64,000 nucleotides of DNA from NCBI RefSeq assembly GCF_032854445.1, contig NC_088295.1, positions 65,701,249 to 65,765,248 of the forward strand. Reading direction: 5' to 3'. The position numbers and the translations under genes are program-made. A model generated the notes under the pieces. The model had not been told where the DNA came from and did no database searches. It worked only from the letters and a program-made list of their open reading frames with translations. This document shows, piece by piece, positions 1 to 12,592 of this stretch. Each line of letters opens with the position of its first letter. Positions within the stretch are counted from its first letter, which is position 1. Source of the stretch: Liolophura sinensis. Taxonomy: Eukaryota; Mollusca; Polyplacophora; Chitonida; Chitonidae.

Positions 1-437
1 CAGCTGTTGTTAAATTTATACAATTTGATAAGTCAAAAAACTATTTGGAGAGCACAATATATTGGGGTCTCGGATGATATAGTCACACACACGTTATCAA
101 ATTTCATGTCGTATATGTGAATAGTGGAGCTTTCAATACATGGCCTCAAAGAAAGTTTCAAGTCGAAAATTTAGAAAAATACAGACAAAAAAGGTAAAAA
201 GTGAATATTGGACTCTAGACGAAGTCTGACATCTTGTGAAATCGGCATGTCTCATCTGTACATGTGCACTGGTGCACACTCAAAACTGCTTAAAATAAAG
301 ACATTAATTATGCACATTATGCATAGACACAACAAGCACACAACACAACATGAAAATTGAAAACTTGAAATTAATCCGAGGTCTGTGTTAAATTGTCAGA
401 AGTAATCCAACGCTGTTCCTGTTTGTTTTTGTTTCAG

Positions 438-3400
438 ACATCCATGCAGTCCAGTTTGTTCAGGAGGCGTTTAGGAATCAGAGCAGCTTATGAAGTGTTG
501 CGACAGAGGAAGACTTCCTTCAGGCATTGCTCCAGCCTTAACACCACCAGGTAAATCGTAACTCCAGCCTTAACACCACCAGGTAAATCATAACTCCAGC
601 CTTAACACCACCAGGTAAATCATAACTCCAGCCTTAACACCACCAGGTAAATCATAACTCCAGCCTTAACACCACCAGGTAAATCATTTCGAGTAACATA
701 TGAGGTAAAGCATTACTATACTCAGGCATAAACACCAGCAGATGATGGATTACTCTAGCATTAGCACCACCAGGTGATGGATTACTCCAGCATTAACACC
801 ACTAGGTGATAGTTTACTCCAGCATGAACACCACTAGGTGATAGTTTACTCCAGCATTAACACCACCAGGTGATAGATTACTCCAGCATTAACACCACCA
901 GGTGATAGATTACTCCCGCATTAACACCACTAGGTGATAGATTACTCCAGCATTAACACCACCAGGTGATAGATTACTCCCGCATTAACACCACCAGGTG
1001 ATAGATTACTCCCGCATTAACACCACTAGGTGATAGATTATTCCAGCATTGACACCACTAGGCGATAGATTACTCCAGCATTGACACTACCAGGCACTCT
1101 GGTTTCTCATAAATCTGACCCATAACCACAAAAGTTTTTGAGCATAACATTTAAATAAAATACTTTAATAAGTTTAAAGCATGTTCCAGTTTGTGAAATA
1201 ATGTAACCAAATTCAAACATGATCATGTATTTTACTTTTTACTGATAACAACCATCTCCTGATATTTACTTGTTTGATATTTTATCCTGTATTCCCATGG
1301 TATTTGCAGAGAAGGTGTAGAAAGCTTGTGGTTGAGACATGTGGTAGAAGGGGCAGACCTGGAGCCTACAGCCAAATTAGCCATATTACAGGTATCTTAA
1401 TACAGTTTATCAAGTAATGGTTGGAGGTGTGATCAAGATGTATAAAGTTATACTACAATTTTTAGACGTCTAAAAAACTGAAAAAAAAAGGAAATCAGCT
1501 AAGCAAAATTTTATATCTTGGATTGCAGTAAAGCCATTTAACATATTCCTCTAAATATGGGAGGGTCTGAATTCAGTGATGTACTTGCCAGATTTCTGAT
1601 TTTTTTTTAAGTGCATGTTTCTTTAGTTATTAATATTACAATAGATTTCTGTCGTAACATACTTTTGTTTTGGTTGTTAGGACCTGGACTCCAGACAAGG
1701 ATGTCTGTTAAATGCAGCTCAGTTTCAGGGTGTCTTTTCTGTGTTAGATAAAGACTTAACCAACAGGGAGGTGAGTGAAAACATTCGGCATATGTATTTT
1801 GAAGGGAACAATTTTAATGGCAAACTAACTGGTGAAAGACAAGATTGGTTGATGGGTGGAAACAATAGTTTTGTTGAAATAATAGTTTTGTTGAAATTTG
1901 ACTGTTTTGAGGCAACAGTTACCTATGTCTGTAACTGGCATGTGTATTCACATCATTAATATATTGCTAGAATAGTTTTTAAAACAAGCACAAATTTGCA
2001 ATAACTGCGACATGCAATAAGTTGATGTCTTCTTGTATTCTGTCCCTAAGTGAATGATCCTTGGTAAAAGATGTTCACAATTTGACAAACCGGTGAATGA
2101 CAGACTGATCAGCCAACAGACAAAGTGCTTTATTAGAGCTGCTTGTTGATGGTTAAAAATCATGATTTAATATTTAGGATTTTTACACAGCTAATATGGC
2201 TAATAATTTTGGTGTTAAATTTCATTGTAAACTTCTGATTTCATGTTTCTGTAAACACATGTAGTTGAAATGTTCAGCCTGTTTATTGTTTGCAGCACCC
2301 ACCTATTGTGTGGTCAACAAAACGCTGTTTCTATGTGACCCAGGTTATTGTCTCCCATAAATACTTCACCTATGTGGGAAACTTGATAGCAGTTCTCAAC
2401 GTCATTCTTATATCAGTAAGTAAAAATTGATTTGCATACATTGATAAAACCTTGGAATGTACAAAAGCAGTTTCCTACGCCAATAAACTTTATTGCTGCC
2501 CTATACATAAGTGAAGAATTCTTAAGCCTCGCATTAAATACCTAACTGATCAGATGGATATGTTTATATATATATCTGTGCATATCATTCAATAGTCAGC
2601 TTGAACTTTTGAATTTGTGAAAGAAGTCATAGGGGAGAGGGGGATGCTTTTTAAATCCCAAGCTGATGCCTTGCGCAGGGAGTTTCTGGATTTGTCCGCT
2701 CTCACTCTTCATTGATCCTTTGTGCATGTATGCAACGCCTGGAAAAGTTTGTCAGAAATGTACCAAAGGTCAGTGCTTTGCCCAAGGCTCTTCGGTTTTC
2801 TCCACCCACAAATCTGAAAAACATTGTATAAGTGAAATATTCTTCAAGTTGAGTATTTTTTTTTTTAACTTTTTTACTTTTTTAAATAAGATTTAGAAAA
2901 CACAAAAATAAATAATAACTGTACTAGTTGTGTCTATGCTTGTGTTTCAGGTAGAACTGGCCACCAGATATGACCATTCTCTCACCTCAAGTCACTCTGC
3001 TCTTGGAGTAAGTCATTGTGAAAGCTACGAATACAGATCTCACGCCACTGCCTGTAAGGCCAGGCCAGTTTTAATTATTGTTTTACAGGCAAAATAAAAA
3101 CGGCAAAGGAAACCATAAAAATAAAACTTGAAAATTATGTAATTAGTGGAAAACACCAGGCATTTTTTCATGTTGATGGCATGTTTACATGTTCAGAAAT
3201 AGGTAGATTTTCAATTTTACTGTATTTCCACAACTTTTTCGCAAGCAGTGGGCAGTAAACCTCTGAAGAAATTGAGGTAGTTTTATTTCATTTTTTTTTT
3301 TTGGATATTTTAATTATGGCTTGTAAAATACAACATACAGGTGGTGTTGTTAAGTGAAGTAATGAAAGCAAAAATGAACACATAAGGTCCAACATGGTTG

Positions 3401-6400
3401 AAACTCACTCATGGTTTTTCTTTGTTTTCAGGTGATCAATCTAGTGTTTATTGTTTACTACTTGATGGAGCAGAGTCTAAAACTGGCTGCACTCGGTTGG
3501 AGGAGATATATTTATAATCGAGGAAATATATTTGATGGCCTTGTGACAGTTGTTTTAGTGGTAGGTTGGCTTGAGTCTAAACAATGTTTGCATAAATTAC
3601 TGTTCCTATCATCAATTTGTGCTTGTAAATTTCTAAAGCAGTTTAAATTAACATGCCTGGAACAGGTACAGTTGTTTATTATCCTCATGCGAAAATATTT
3701 CTTGGTGCATATGTAGTTTCATCCGTCATCCGTCATCCATACTTCCAGGTAAAGTTTGTCCAGAGTAAATCTTGAATTTTTGGTGGAATTATAGATACAT
3801 GTACTGATCAAATTGTGTGCTAAAATCCAGACTCTTCTAGTTTGCATGTTGCCATGGCAACCAGATGGCTAGTTTGCCTCACTGTTACACCAGATACTTT
3901 CTTTGCCCGTCATATAATTCAAGATTTGTTACGTAGATACATACTGATTGGATGCTATGGATTTCTTGCACATTAAGGAATTCTGTATCAGAAATAGCAT
4001 TTGACTTCACAATAGTACTCTAAGTGTGGAGTGTGTTAAGTTTGAATTTTGATGTTTCGAATTCTCTTCCCTGTGCCTGTCTATATCCCTGTGATCCCTT
4101 GGTATTTCCACTGTCTTTTTGCATGGCTGTTTAAATGTATTCAATGCCAGTCTCACCACAGAGCAACAGATTTAATGATTTGCCTGTTCGTTTATGTGTC
4201 AATCTGTCAAATGGTGGGGCAGTTGTTGCCCTCAGAATTTTGACTGAGGAATGCAAAGTAAGATATATACGACATATAAAGTTGAGGTTATGGTGAATCA
4301 TATTGCTCTTGACTTATCATTTGATCATTAAAAACGGCCAAAGGCATACATCAGTTTACCTGTCCACTGTTCTTGATTGGGCGTTGATGAATTACAGCTT
4401 TACTAATTTTATTTATTGAAGACTAAGCAATAGGCTACTTGTGTTTGAAGACTAAGCAGTAAAAAATGCAAACGATGTCTGTTTCAGATTGTGGAGATAT
4501 TTTACCTCGTCAGATATGGGACTCCATTTTCTTCAAAGTGAGTGCATGTGTACAGTGGAGAACCAATGAAGTTGACATGAAGAGAAAATTCTTCAACCTT
4601 TTCAACCACCTCCGCAAGCAATATTTTCAAACATTGCGATAGAACTATGGGGTGAAGAGAAATAAATTGCACATTTTTATGAAGCTCACATCTTTAACGA
4701 CATGAACAAATCATTTTTAGTTCACTGTTATGAAGTAAGGCGAGGTATTGGGAGTGTTGAGGAAACGTGATGTTGGTGTTGTTGACTGAGTAAGCTTTTT
4801 TTCTTTGGGTCAGTTGAGTAAGGTTTTATGTTTGGGCCCGCTAGTCTCAAAGTTTTCACATCACCTTATGAAACTTAATGAACAGGATTTGGGGATTTAC
4901 TCATTTTAAATATTATACTTGATTTTTTTTGCTTTGATAAAAACTAGCATGTTTGAGAACTTGCTGTGTTCACATTCACTTCACAGGTGTATATGTTTTT
5001 ATCAGTTTTCAGCATCTTCATGAGACTTGAAGATGACGTGATAAACATGCCGTAATGATCTACGCATATGAATTTGATATTATATTGGATTTTATTTATC
5101 AAGAAGACTCTACCTGCTCAGTATGAATTTAAATGTCCTGTCATCTTAGGCTGTCATTTGAACTGAAGCTATTACCGGCGAGGTGTCAGGTTTCTCATAA
5201 CCGTTATTAGTGTAATTTTCATAATGATACATAAATTCCACTGAAAAAAGTGCTTTAGTGCTTGAAAAGGTTTAAGATGTACAGTATATACATGTACCGT
5301 TCATAGCAGCAGTAAATTTGCAAACCTGTGATAAACTCTGCAATGTAAATATTTCTCTTCATCAAGTTGACAAAATTTTGGAGAATTAAAGTGGTGTTAA
5401 ATGTGTGATTTAAATTTTGTGTTTGAATTTCTAATGAAATTATAACGAAGTACAGGTAAAAATGCTTTGAAATTGGCCGACAGAGTTTTAATTATGGGTG
5501 TACTCAGTTCACTGTACCAGATCAGACCCAGTATTGGCCATTTAGGCTTGGGGGGGGGAAGGGGGGGTGGTAAGAATGCTCAGCAGGAACACTGAGGTAA
5601 TGTCAATCATGTACATTGAGCTGATGTACAGGTGGATCTCCACCTACATATAACTCACCTGCAAAAGTTGGCGTTCCAGATAAAACATTAGTACTATTGT
5701 AGGAGAGTTTGAGTTGTCATGATGGTATGACTGATTCTTTTGCCAGGGAGGCTGTGAGTACCCAGGGTATCCTGTCTCTATGGAACATTGTCAGAATTAT
5801 CAACATCCTCATCATGGTGAGACTGTTCAGGATCATCCCACACATCAAGGTAAATACTCATAAAGGCCTGGTAAAACTGTGAAAATACTGGGAGTCACAC
5901 GGTCACTCAGTGACAGGATACAGAAAGATGTGGCGTCAGTAACTCGCATGTTCGGTGAGTCGTCGGCTGAGCCTAACGATTAATTCAGCACAGAATGCAG
6001 ATGTACAGGCAAATTACTTCAGTATTGTTATTGTTTTCGCAGCCGAACAAACAGAGATAACCTAGTGAGCAGACACATGTGGTATCGACTGCAGGATACA
6101 TGAATATACACAGTCTGCCAGGTGACTGTTGCTGTCCAATGAAAATTGGAGTATTTTGTCTGACGCAGGATAAATGATGAATATCCCCCCCTCCCCCCCC
6201 CCCCCCCCCCCACAAGTTTAATTGGGCCTACATTGCATCCTAATTCATACCTTACTTACTGTGGGTATAATGCAGCTTTAAAAATTCTTCAGCAATACCA
6301 GGAGTATGGTTCTGTGACGCTATGTTGGAATGTCATGCCAAAGGGTCAAAAAACCTTACCCATCCTCATTGTGTTGACACTCTTGCTTAGGCTAACCAAC

Positions 6401-9400
6401 AAGCCTCCTATATACATGTATAGTGATGATTTCAAAAGTGATGTAAGGTGACACCAATTTTTATGGGTGTTCTTTTTCGGGCAAGCTGATGTTCAAAAAT
6501 CCAAAAAAAATCGAATAAAAACAAAACTGACAATCACACTGACCCTTTTGATTTTGTCTAATCATGATGTTTGTATAATTTCTTTGGGAGGCCCCATGGC
6601 CTAGTGGTTAGCATGCCAGCATTTTACAACGACCTGGGCTTTCTCTCCGGTCATACATATGAAAGTCTACCAGCCACTTCACATTAGTGTTTTATTTGAC
6701 TTGAATCATAAGTGACGCTGTTGTGTTTGCAGGCGATGACTGTTGTAGCCAGTACTCTTCTAGATTTGGTCAGAAACATGAAGTCATTTGGAGGTGTTCT
6801 GGTGGTAAGTTCATGTACGCCTGTACCTAATGGTAATCTTTGTTTAATCATAGGTTGTAGTTCAGTTTTAACTCTCTGAATGACTTGTTTTGTGCAGATA
6901 TGGGAAAATGTCGTAATAATATGAATATTCCCACAATGCAATGCATTTTATCCTCGTCACTGTCAGCATCAAGAAAATCGCAGAAAACCGCTCCTAGTCA
7001 CTGCTAGTAATGACGTTTTTTCAGGTGAAAGTGATTAGACCTCTACCAGAGTCTAAAATTTATTAAGTGATACATATACTTCAAGGACTAGTTTTATGTG
7101 TGGTATACTTTACATGTAATTCCAGGCTATTTACTACAGTTTTGCGATTCTGGGCATCGAACTTTTTGACGGCACAATAACTGCAGACATGAAGAATTCT
7201 ACCAACAGGTACAAGTATTAGTAGTCAGTTATCAAGCAGGGAACTCTGTGGCCTGGTTTTTAGCGTGCTAGCACAGCCTGACCCGGCAATCTCCCATCAA
7301 CTCGTTCGTTATGAGTTTAATTCCAGCTTGTGTTGACTTCCTCTCCCGTCGTATGTGAGAAGGCCTTTGGATTGTAGTGAATTTCTCCCAAGCTTTGCCC
7401 AGTTTTCTCCTGCCATAATACTGGCCGCCATTGTATACTGAAATATTCTTGAGTAAGATGTATAGCACCGATCAAATTACGTAAATTAATTACTCAGCTA
7501 TCAGCCTATCAAATTTCTGGCTATGAGGACTCCTGCACGTCCCTTTTACTGGCAAAGATCTTGCACTTGTGCTGTGGAGCTTGTCTGTTTACTGAGTTTC
7601 TGCCTTTCAGTGATAATCCAGCTATCTTGTGAGGTCTTAAATCTCTCCTGTAATGATGACACAAGCTTTGCGAATGCAAAACTTTACAATGTAGTGTAAA
7701 ATAGTAGCCATTGTGGTGTAAGTGAAAATGTAATTGAATAATAACAAAAACAAAAAGAACTGTTCTTCTCCTTGATTAATTCCAATCTTGATATGTGTTT
7801 TGTCAATGTTTGAGACCCATTGGAGTCACAAAAACTGACATGCAAATTATATCCCCAATCTCCCAACAAGATCTAAAGCTTGAACCGTAAAATTACTTTC
7901 AGCAGTTGTGTATTGATCTAATTTGTTGTCATTTACAGGACACGACGTGTCTACGAGTGTGGAACATACCAGCAACTGGATTATTGGGCCAATAATTTTG
8001 ATGACTTTGCTGTGAGTGTTATTTACTGGTAGAGTGTATTTTGTTTGTGCCGTGAAAGTGTTATCTATAGTTCAAACAGTTTATATATATATATATATAT
8101 ATATGTATATGTATGTTTATATCCACTTTCAAATATTGTATAAATTTAATATTTTTATATTTAATGATGGAATATCTCTATAACTTGAAAGATTTGAATT
8201 ATTTGTTTGGTTTCAAACCGAAAATATTTTTAATACTTGTACATATACCTACAAGTATAATGCGCTGTGTATGAAAATTTTATGATTTTTTTTCTCAAGC
8301 CTTTGCTTATGCATGCTTTATTGAAAACCTGACACCAGGGATTTGTATGTGTCATATGCAACAAGGGGAAACAATAAGATTGAGACAGATGGTTGTGATG
8401 AAGACATAGTTTTTTTAATAATCCCATTGATATTTTGACTTTCTTTGAACAGGCAGCTATTGTAGTATTATGGGACATAATGGTTGTCAATAACTGGCAT
8501 GTATTCCTACATGCTTACACCAGTGTAACTAACAGGTATGTATGACTGTTTCAGATTATTAAGTGGTGAGCAATGCATGTTGATTTTCATTAGGAATCTT
8601 TTCCATTGCTGGAACCTGCAGAGTCATGGATTAATTGAGCCAAAAGCTCACCAGGCCCAGACCAATGATTTTGCAGGCTTGAATTGTGGTCCTGCTGCGT
8701 TGATTTATTTATTTATTCATTTATTTATTTGATTGGTGTTTTACGCCATACTCAAGAATATTTCAATTATACAAAGGCGGCCAGCATTATGGTGGGAGGA
8801 AACCGGGCAGAGCCCGGGGGAAACCCACAACCATCTGCAGGTTGCTGGCAGACCTTACCACTTACGGCCGGAGAGGAAGCCAGCATGAGCTGGACTTGAA
8901 CTCACAGCGACCACATTGGACCGCATTGAATGCAGCTTTAAGTTGGGAGGCATGTCATGTACGTGGGGAGGTTCAGTGGTTTATTTCACGCATAAACCTG
9001 ACCGCTGTCATGTTCAGTGAAACATTTCTAAGAAAGGCATGAAACAACGGACACTCATTTTGATTCCCTGGTGAGGCACAAAGCACTTGAAGTACAGCAG
9101 AAAATGCTAAACATGTAGAGTTGATATGCGCTAAGATCTGGGATCCTTTTAAACATTGTGATATGTATGGTGGTTTTGGGCTTATGCTGGTGTACATGTA
9201 TGTTGTATATCTGAAGGCATTTTTAGTGAAAGTTTTTTCTAAACCAGTCTCTGTGGTGGTGTGTTTACAGTCAGACTGTGCACAAATTGTGACAAATTTG
9301 TCCTTTTTCTCTGAGTAAACAAATGATGAAATAAGGTGTTGCCTACTGTGCTAAATATCGAATAGTTGAGAAAATGTATTTAAGATTGCAAACATGTAGT

Positions 9401-12400
9401 TGCAATTAAAGTAAAATTAAGAAAATTTTCAGTTTTAAGACGATTGTCTCCGCTGAAAGAAAAACAGTCTTAAAATACGAAATGTGAGAGAAAATTTAAA
9501 ATTTCTGTTATTTACGAAAAAGTACCTTTGTTACAATACTTGACTTTAGACAAACCTAAAAAAAACATTTGCATTCTTATTGATTACAGTTTCATTGTCA
9601 GTCTATCTTCACATTAAAGACATTTTAAGAAAATCTTTTTTTTCCTTTTACTGTGAAAGTATAACATGGTGTATGTTTTTTGCCCTGCTACTGGTACTAG
9701 TTTGAAGGCCATAATCTCCTTGTGTTTCAGATGGTCAAACCTATACTTCTCACATGGTGGCTGCTCTCTGTTGTCATTGTACTTAACTTATTTCACAGCC
9801 ATCATTTTAGAGGTGAGTGGAACAGTTTCAGTTTTTACACCTCAGCCCTGTAATGTGATTCATTACAAGGTACAGTGTATGTATGTGTACACAACCAATT
9901 TTGGAGTCATATGGAGTCCATCATTAGGTGTGTGTACATACACTCCATCTCTTGTGGCACGGCTGCCAAAGTGCTGCCACCACTGCAGGATCATGCCAAA
10001 GACACCACACATGACACCCGACCCAGTCACATTATACCGACACCTTACCGACCAGCCTTGTTTTCCTTCCTGTAATCTTGCAGTGCTCAGTGCCAAGCGA
10101 TGCAACGACAAGTACCATTTCTTTGGTGTGACTTGATCTGGGTTTGATCCCAGTCCTCCCAACTTTGAGGCAGACGCTCCAACCATTAAGCTTATGGATG
10201 CACTTAAGGTTCATCGTAGGTAATAACTCAAGAATTGATCTAAAGATTCACCTCTTTCTGATGTGCTTAAATTTTGTGAGTTACAAGGACATCCATTTCC
10301 ATCACAGCTGTAGCATTGAACCCACTTTTCACAAAACACTAAAATTAGCAAGGGGGAGGGGGGGGGGGGGGGGTTGAAAGTGTGTTTCAAGGGTACATAC
10401 AATTTGTTCAATGAACACTTCACACAGATAATAATTAGTCTTCAATCAGTGGAAGAAGCAGGTCATGGTGTAGTGGTTAGAGGACAGTTTGTCTGAATCG
10501 GTTATGGATTTCTTGGACAGGCAATCATGGATTCCCCATGTGGAATCCTAGTGCAATAAGTGGTCAACAATGGTCATGTGATCGTTTGTGAATCCTAATG
10601 TTCGTTGAAGACCACTTGTCTTCCACCAGTAGCGTGTGTATATCTGTACGGTCACCTGTGAAAAAGTTTTGTCATTAACTTGTCAGAAGTCATAAAACTA
10701 ACCACCATCTTATCAGTCAAAAGGGGAAGGTTTGCCAGCAACCTGCGGATGGTCCGTTTTCAACCACCATAATGCTGGACGTCAGCGTATAAGTGAGATA
10801 TTCAGGAGTACGCGCGTAAAACACCTATCAAATAAATATATAAATTATAAGTCAGGTATTCTTGAGTGTGCAGGTAAACCACAACAAATAAAGTAAATAA
10901 ATATATCGATGAATGAAGGGTTTAGCTGTGATATAAGTTCTTCCCACTAACGTAATTAGGTAATTAAGCAATTACTCCATTAAAAATTCACCTTTATTAT
11001 GAATATAATCCTGTATGGAGAATGACCCAGGGTCAAACACATCCAAGATTAGCTGCTTATCAAATTTTCACACATATTTATTTTCTGTCCTCAGAATTTT
11101 ATCATGAAATGGACCGAAGTCACCAGAGCCAACGAGCGCGCAATAGAGCTCAGTCATTTGAGGAATCCACGTACTTAATGTCTGTGCACGAAATGTTCCG
11201 GTGAGTTGAGGACACAAAATTTGTGATTAGTAGGTAGTGATATATAGGTCAGCCTACTGGTTATAAACCTGACTTTAAGAAGTGGCGTTACAGTTAAGGC
11301 CATATCAAGTTCTGATCCCCAACTTTAAAGGTAACATTGTGACTGTGCACAAAGAAATGTAACTCTGAGTGATAGTTTCGGGTGCTTTTCAGTCTCTGAG
11401 TGAAAGAAATTTGTATGAAAACTTAACTTACTATTAGTATGCGATCCATATTTTGTTCAATTTACTCATTAATTTTAATACAGCTTAATTAGTTTGGTTG
11501 GTGCCCAACAGTGCCCGAAACTATATTGGCTCCAGATATGGCTTTGCTAGTATTGCTATTCTCTTGCTCTTTCTGTCTGTCAATCCTTATCGCTGTTTTG
11601 TATTTTTGACGGATACAGAGATACAGAGGCGATGATGTCTACCGTCTCCCATTTTGTTCATTCTATGGTTGACATGTTAACAAGATTGTACATATGTACT
11701 ATTGTATACAAAGAGCTTGTGATGTGTTTTACCTTTTCCTGGTTGCCATTGGTAACCAGCTGGCCACCTTCCCTATATCGAAGATGTAAATAGGAATGTG
11801 TTCGTGCACGCATGTACATGTATGCATATATGGCAGAAAATTCTAGTTAATCAAATAAATATGAAACAAATAACATGAAGTAAAGATATTGGGGAGGGTC
11901 TGGGACGCATTCATCTTCAACATGATTTAGAAAAACAGTCAGGGGAGGGGGAGGGGAGCAACGCCAAGGTCAAATAAATGTTCAGTGACATTTATAGTCC
12001 AGGTTGCCTTCACTCATAATGCCGAGTAAATTTGTATGTAGCTGAGACATTTATAAATGTGACATAAAACACCAGTCATATACACCGATAGCACATTAGG
12101 TTTAGCTGGATATCACAGTACTAATTGGTCCGCAATATTATTGGAAAATAAAATTGTTAATATAAATATTCTTTATTTATATTTAAAAGTATATTGAAAG
12201 TAAATCAAAGATTTCTTTAAATATACTAGTATTCATTTAATACTTCATTTAATGTATTCACTTCTTTGATCTGAACATTTTAAGCTTCCATTAAAATATC
12301 TAACTCATTCTTTGTCCACAAAAGTATTGTCCAGTATTTTTTTTATCTGTGAATGTATAAGGGTGGTTTATGATGTCCCATGATGCAGTTTGTTACAGAT

Positions 12401-12592
12401 ATTTAAGATGATAGGACAGCAAGGGAATGTATGTTGAACAGTGCATGGCATGGTTGATACTCATCACTTTGTGTGACGTTTAAAGAGGCAAAATTTTGTT
12501 TTTGTTTTTACAGAGACAGTTTAAGGGAGCCAGCTGAAAACGAATTACTCGTTGAACTTCGCCAACATCGCTTTCTTAAGCTGGGAAGGTGA
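438..12592 (+). CDS. TPCN2: Two-pore channel 2 (TPCN2), 3' part, 15 exons, 5' end outside window
   Basis: Endolysosomal cation channel subunit with two six-helix repeats. Exons: 438-550, 1310-1391, 1681-1770, 2296-2415, 2951-3007, 3432-3560, 4488-4537, 5747-5849, 6733-6804, 7126-7208, 7939-8011, 8453-8535, 9731-9812, 11095-11200, 12514-12592. All have GT-AG borders and phases agree up to exon 13. The first exon reads SSLFRRRLGIRAAYEVL, the end of repeat I in vertebrate TPC2. Repeat II follows: S1 (VGNLIAVLNVILIS), S2/S3 (VFIVYYLMEQSLK, NIFDGLVTVVLV), S4 (ILIMVRLFRIIPHIK, few basic residues as in TPC2), S5 (AIYYSFAILGIELF), the pore (YWANNFDDFA, then VVNNW, the TPC2 filter II motif) and S6. 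The tail EPAENELL..LRQHRFLKLGR matches the TPC2 C terminus, which separates it from TPC1 and TPC3. Exons 13-14 show three frame breaks (separate entry), so the gene as written would not give a normal S6 or C terminus. Repeat I lies upstream of the window. Confidence 0.93.
530..1100 (+). repeat. 32-bp minisatellite that includes the end of a TPCN2 exon and its splice donor
   Basis: Units start at 530, 562, 594, 626 and 658 with a strict 32-bp period. After a degenerate stretch, about 12 more diverged 32-bp units run to about 1100 (core ATTACTCCAGCATTAACACC). The first 21 bases of unit one are the last coding bases of the exon ending at 550. Each early unit repeats the junction ACCACCAG/GTAAAT and later units carry CCAG/GTGATAG or CTAG/GTGATAG. 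Any use of a downstream copy reads AGG TAA, an immediate stop. Confidence 0.95.
6185..6211 (+). repeat. Poly-C tract in TPCN2 intron
   Basis: C7, T, then C19. Similar G or C runs occur at about 5551-5569, 10352-10372 and 42010-42027. They probably vary in length and are hard to sequence accurately. Confidence 0.9.
6585..6690 (+). repeat. Partial SINE-A head (tRNA-like)
   Basis: GGCCTAGTGGTTAGCATGCC resembles a tRNA A-box region. It is followed by TTTCTCTCCGGTCATA, as in the copies near 21660. The body and tail are missing. Confidence 0.55.
7236..7490 (+). mobile_element. SINE-A copy, near full length, in TPCN2 intron
   Basis: It has a tRNA-like head (CTCTGTGGCC..TAGCGTGCTA), a body with GCCATAATACTGGCCGCC and GAAATATTCTTGAGTA, and ends in a decayed version of the ACCAATCAAATAAAT tail. 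It is diverged from the copy near 46.5 kb, so it is an older insertion. Confidence 0.8.
8076..8104. repeat. (TA)n microsatellite
   Basis: About 14 TA units in the TPCN2 intron upstream of the exon at 8453. Confidence 0.9.
8702..8945 (-). mobile_element. SINE-A copy, reverse orientation
   Basis: It starts on the plus strand with TTTATTTATTTATTC then TTGATTGGTGTTTTACGCC, the reversed tail. It continues through the reversed body (GGCCAGCATTATGGTGGGAG, then GCCCGGGGGAAACCCACAACC) and a diverged head. It lies in the TPCN2 intron after exon 12. Confidence 0.88.
9880..10205 (-). mobile_element. SINE-B copy, reverse orientation
   Basis: On the minus strand it has a tRNA-like A box (TTAATGGTTGGAGCGTCTGC), a B-box-like GGGATCAAACCC, then GGTACTTGTCGTTGCATCGC and a body with TGTGACTGGGTCGGGTGTCA and GGCAGCACTTTGGCAGC. 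These blocks recur in the same order in the plus-strand copy at 50905-51262. It creates chance ORFs on both strands but no gene. Confidence 0.8.
10560..10680 (+). repeat. Dispersed repeat C, copy 1
   Basis: The core GTTGAAGACCACTTGTCTTC then CACCAGTAGCGTGTG matches segments at about 30480-30580 and 34640-34690. It is probably part of another SINE-like family. Confidence 0.55.
10720..10850 (+). mobile_element. SINE-A 3' half
   Basis: CAGCAACCTGCGGATGGTCC, CACCATAATGCTGGACG, GAGATATTCAGGAGTACG and AAAACACCTATCAAATAAAT occur in SINE-A order. The head is not recognised. Confidence 0.8.

Larger units (their letters stand above)
9731..11200 (+). other. TPCN2: Frame breaks in TPCN2 exons 13 and 14 (pore helix S6 and C-terminal tail)
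   Basis: Exon 13 enters in the expected frame (WSNLYF). The homologous S6 text TWWLLSVVIVLNLF lies in another frame starting at 9752, so one base is missing within 9750-9754. Homology returns to the entry frame (TAIILE) after 9794, so there is one extra base near 9791-9794. Exon 14 continues in that frame as NFIMKWTEVTR, but its end (STYLMSVHEMFR) is again one base out, so another base is missing within about 11113-11171. Exon 14 is 106 bases where the phase of exon 15 requires 107. Read literally, S6 is replaced by unrelated residues and translation stops at 11176-11178. The other coding exons in the window show no such break. Real decay and consensus error both fit. Confidence 0.8.

Noticed and set aside
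9666-10136. 156-codon single-exon gene
   Set aside because: It is TPCN2 exon 13 with flanking intron and a reversed SINE-B.
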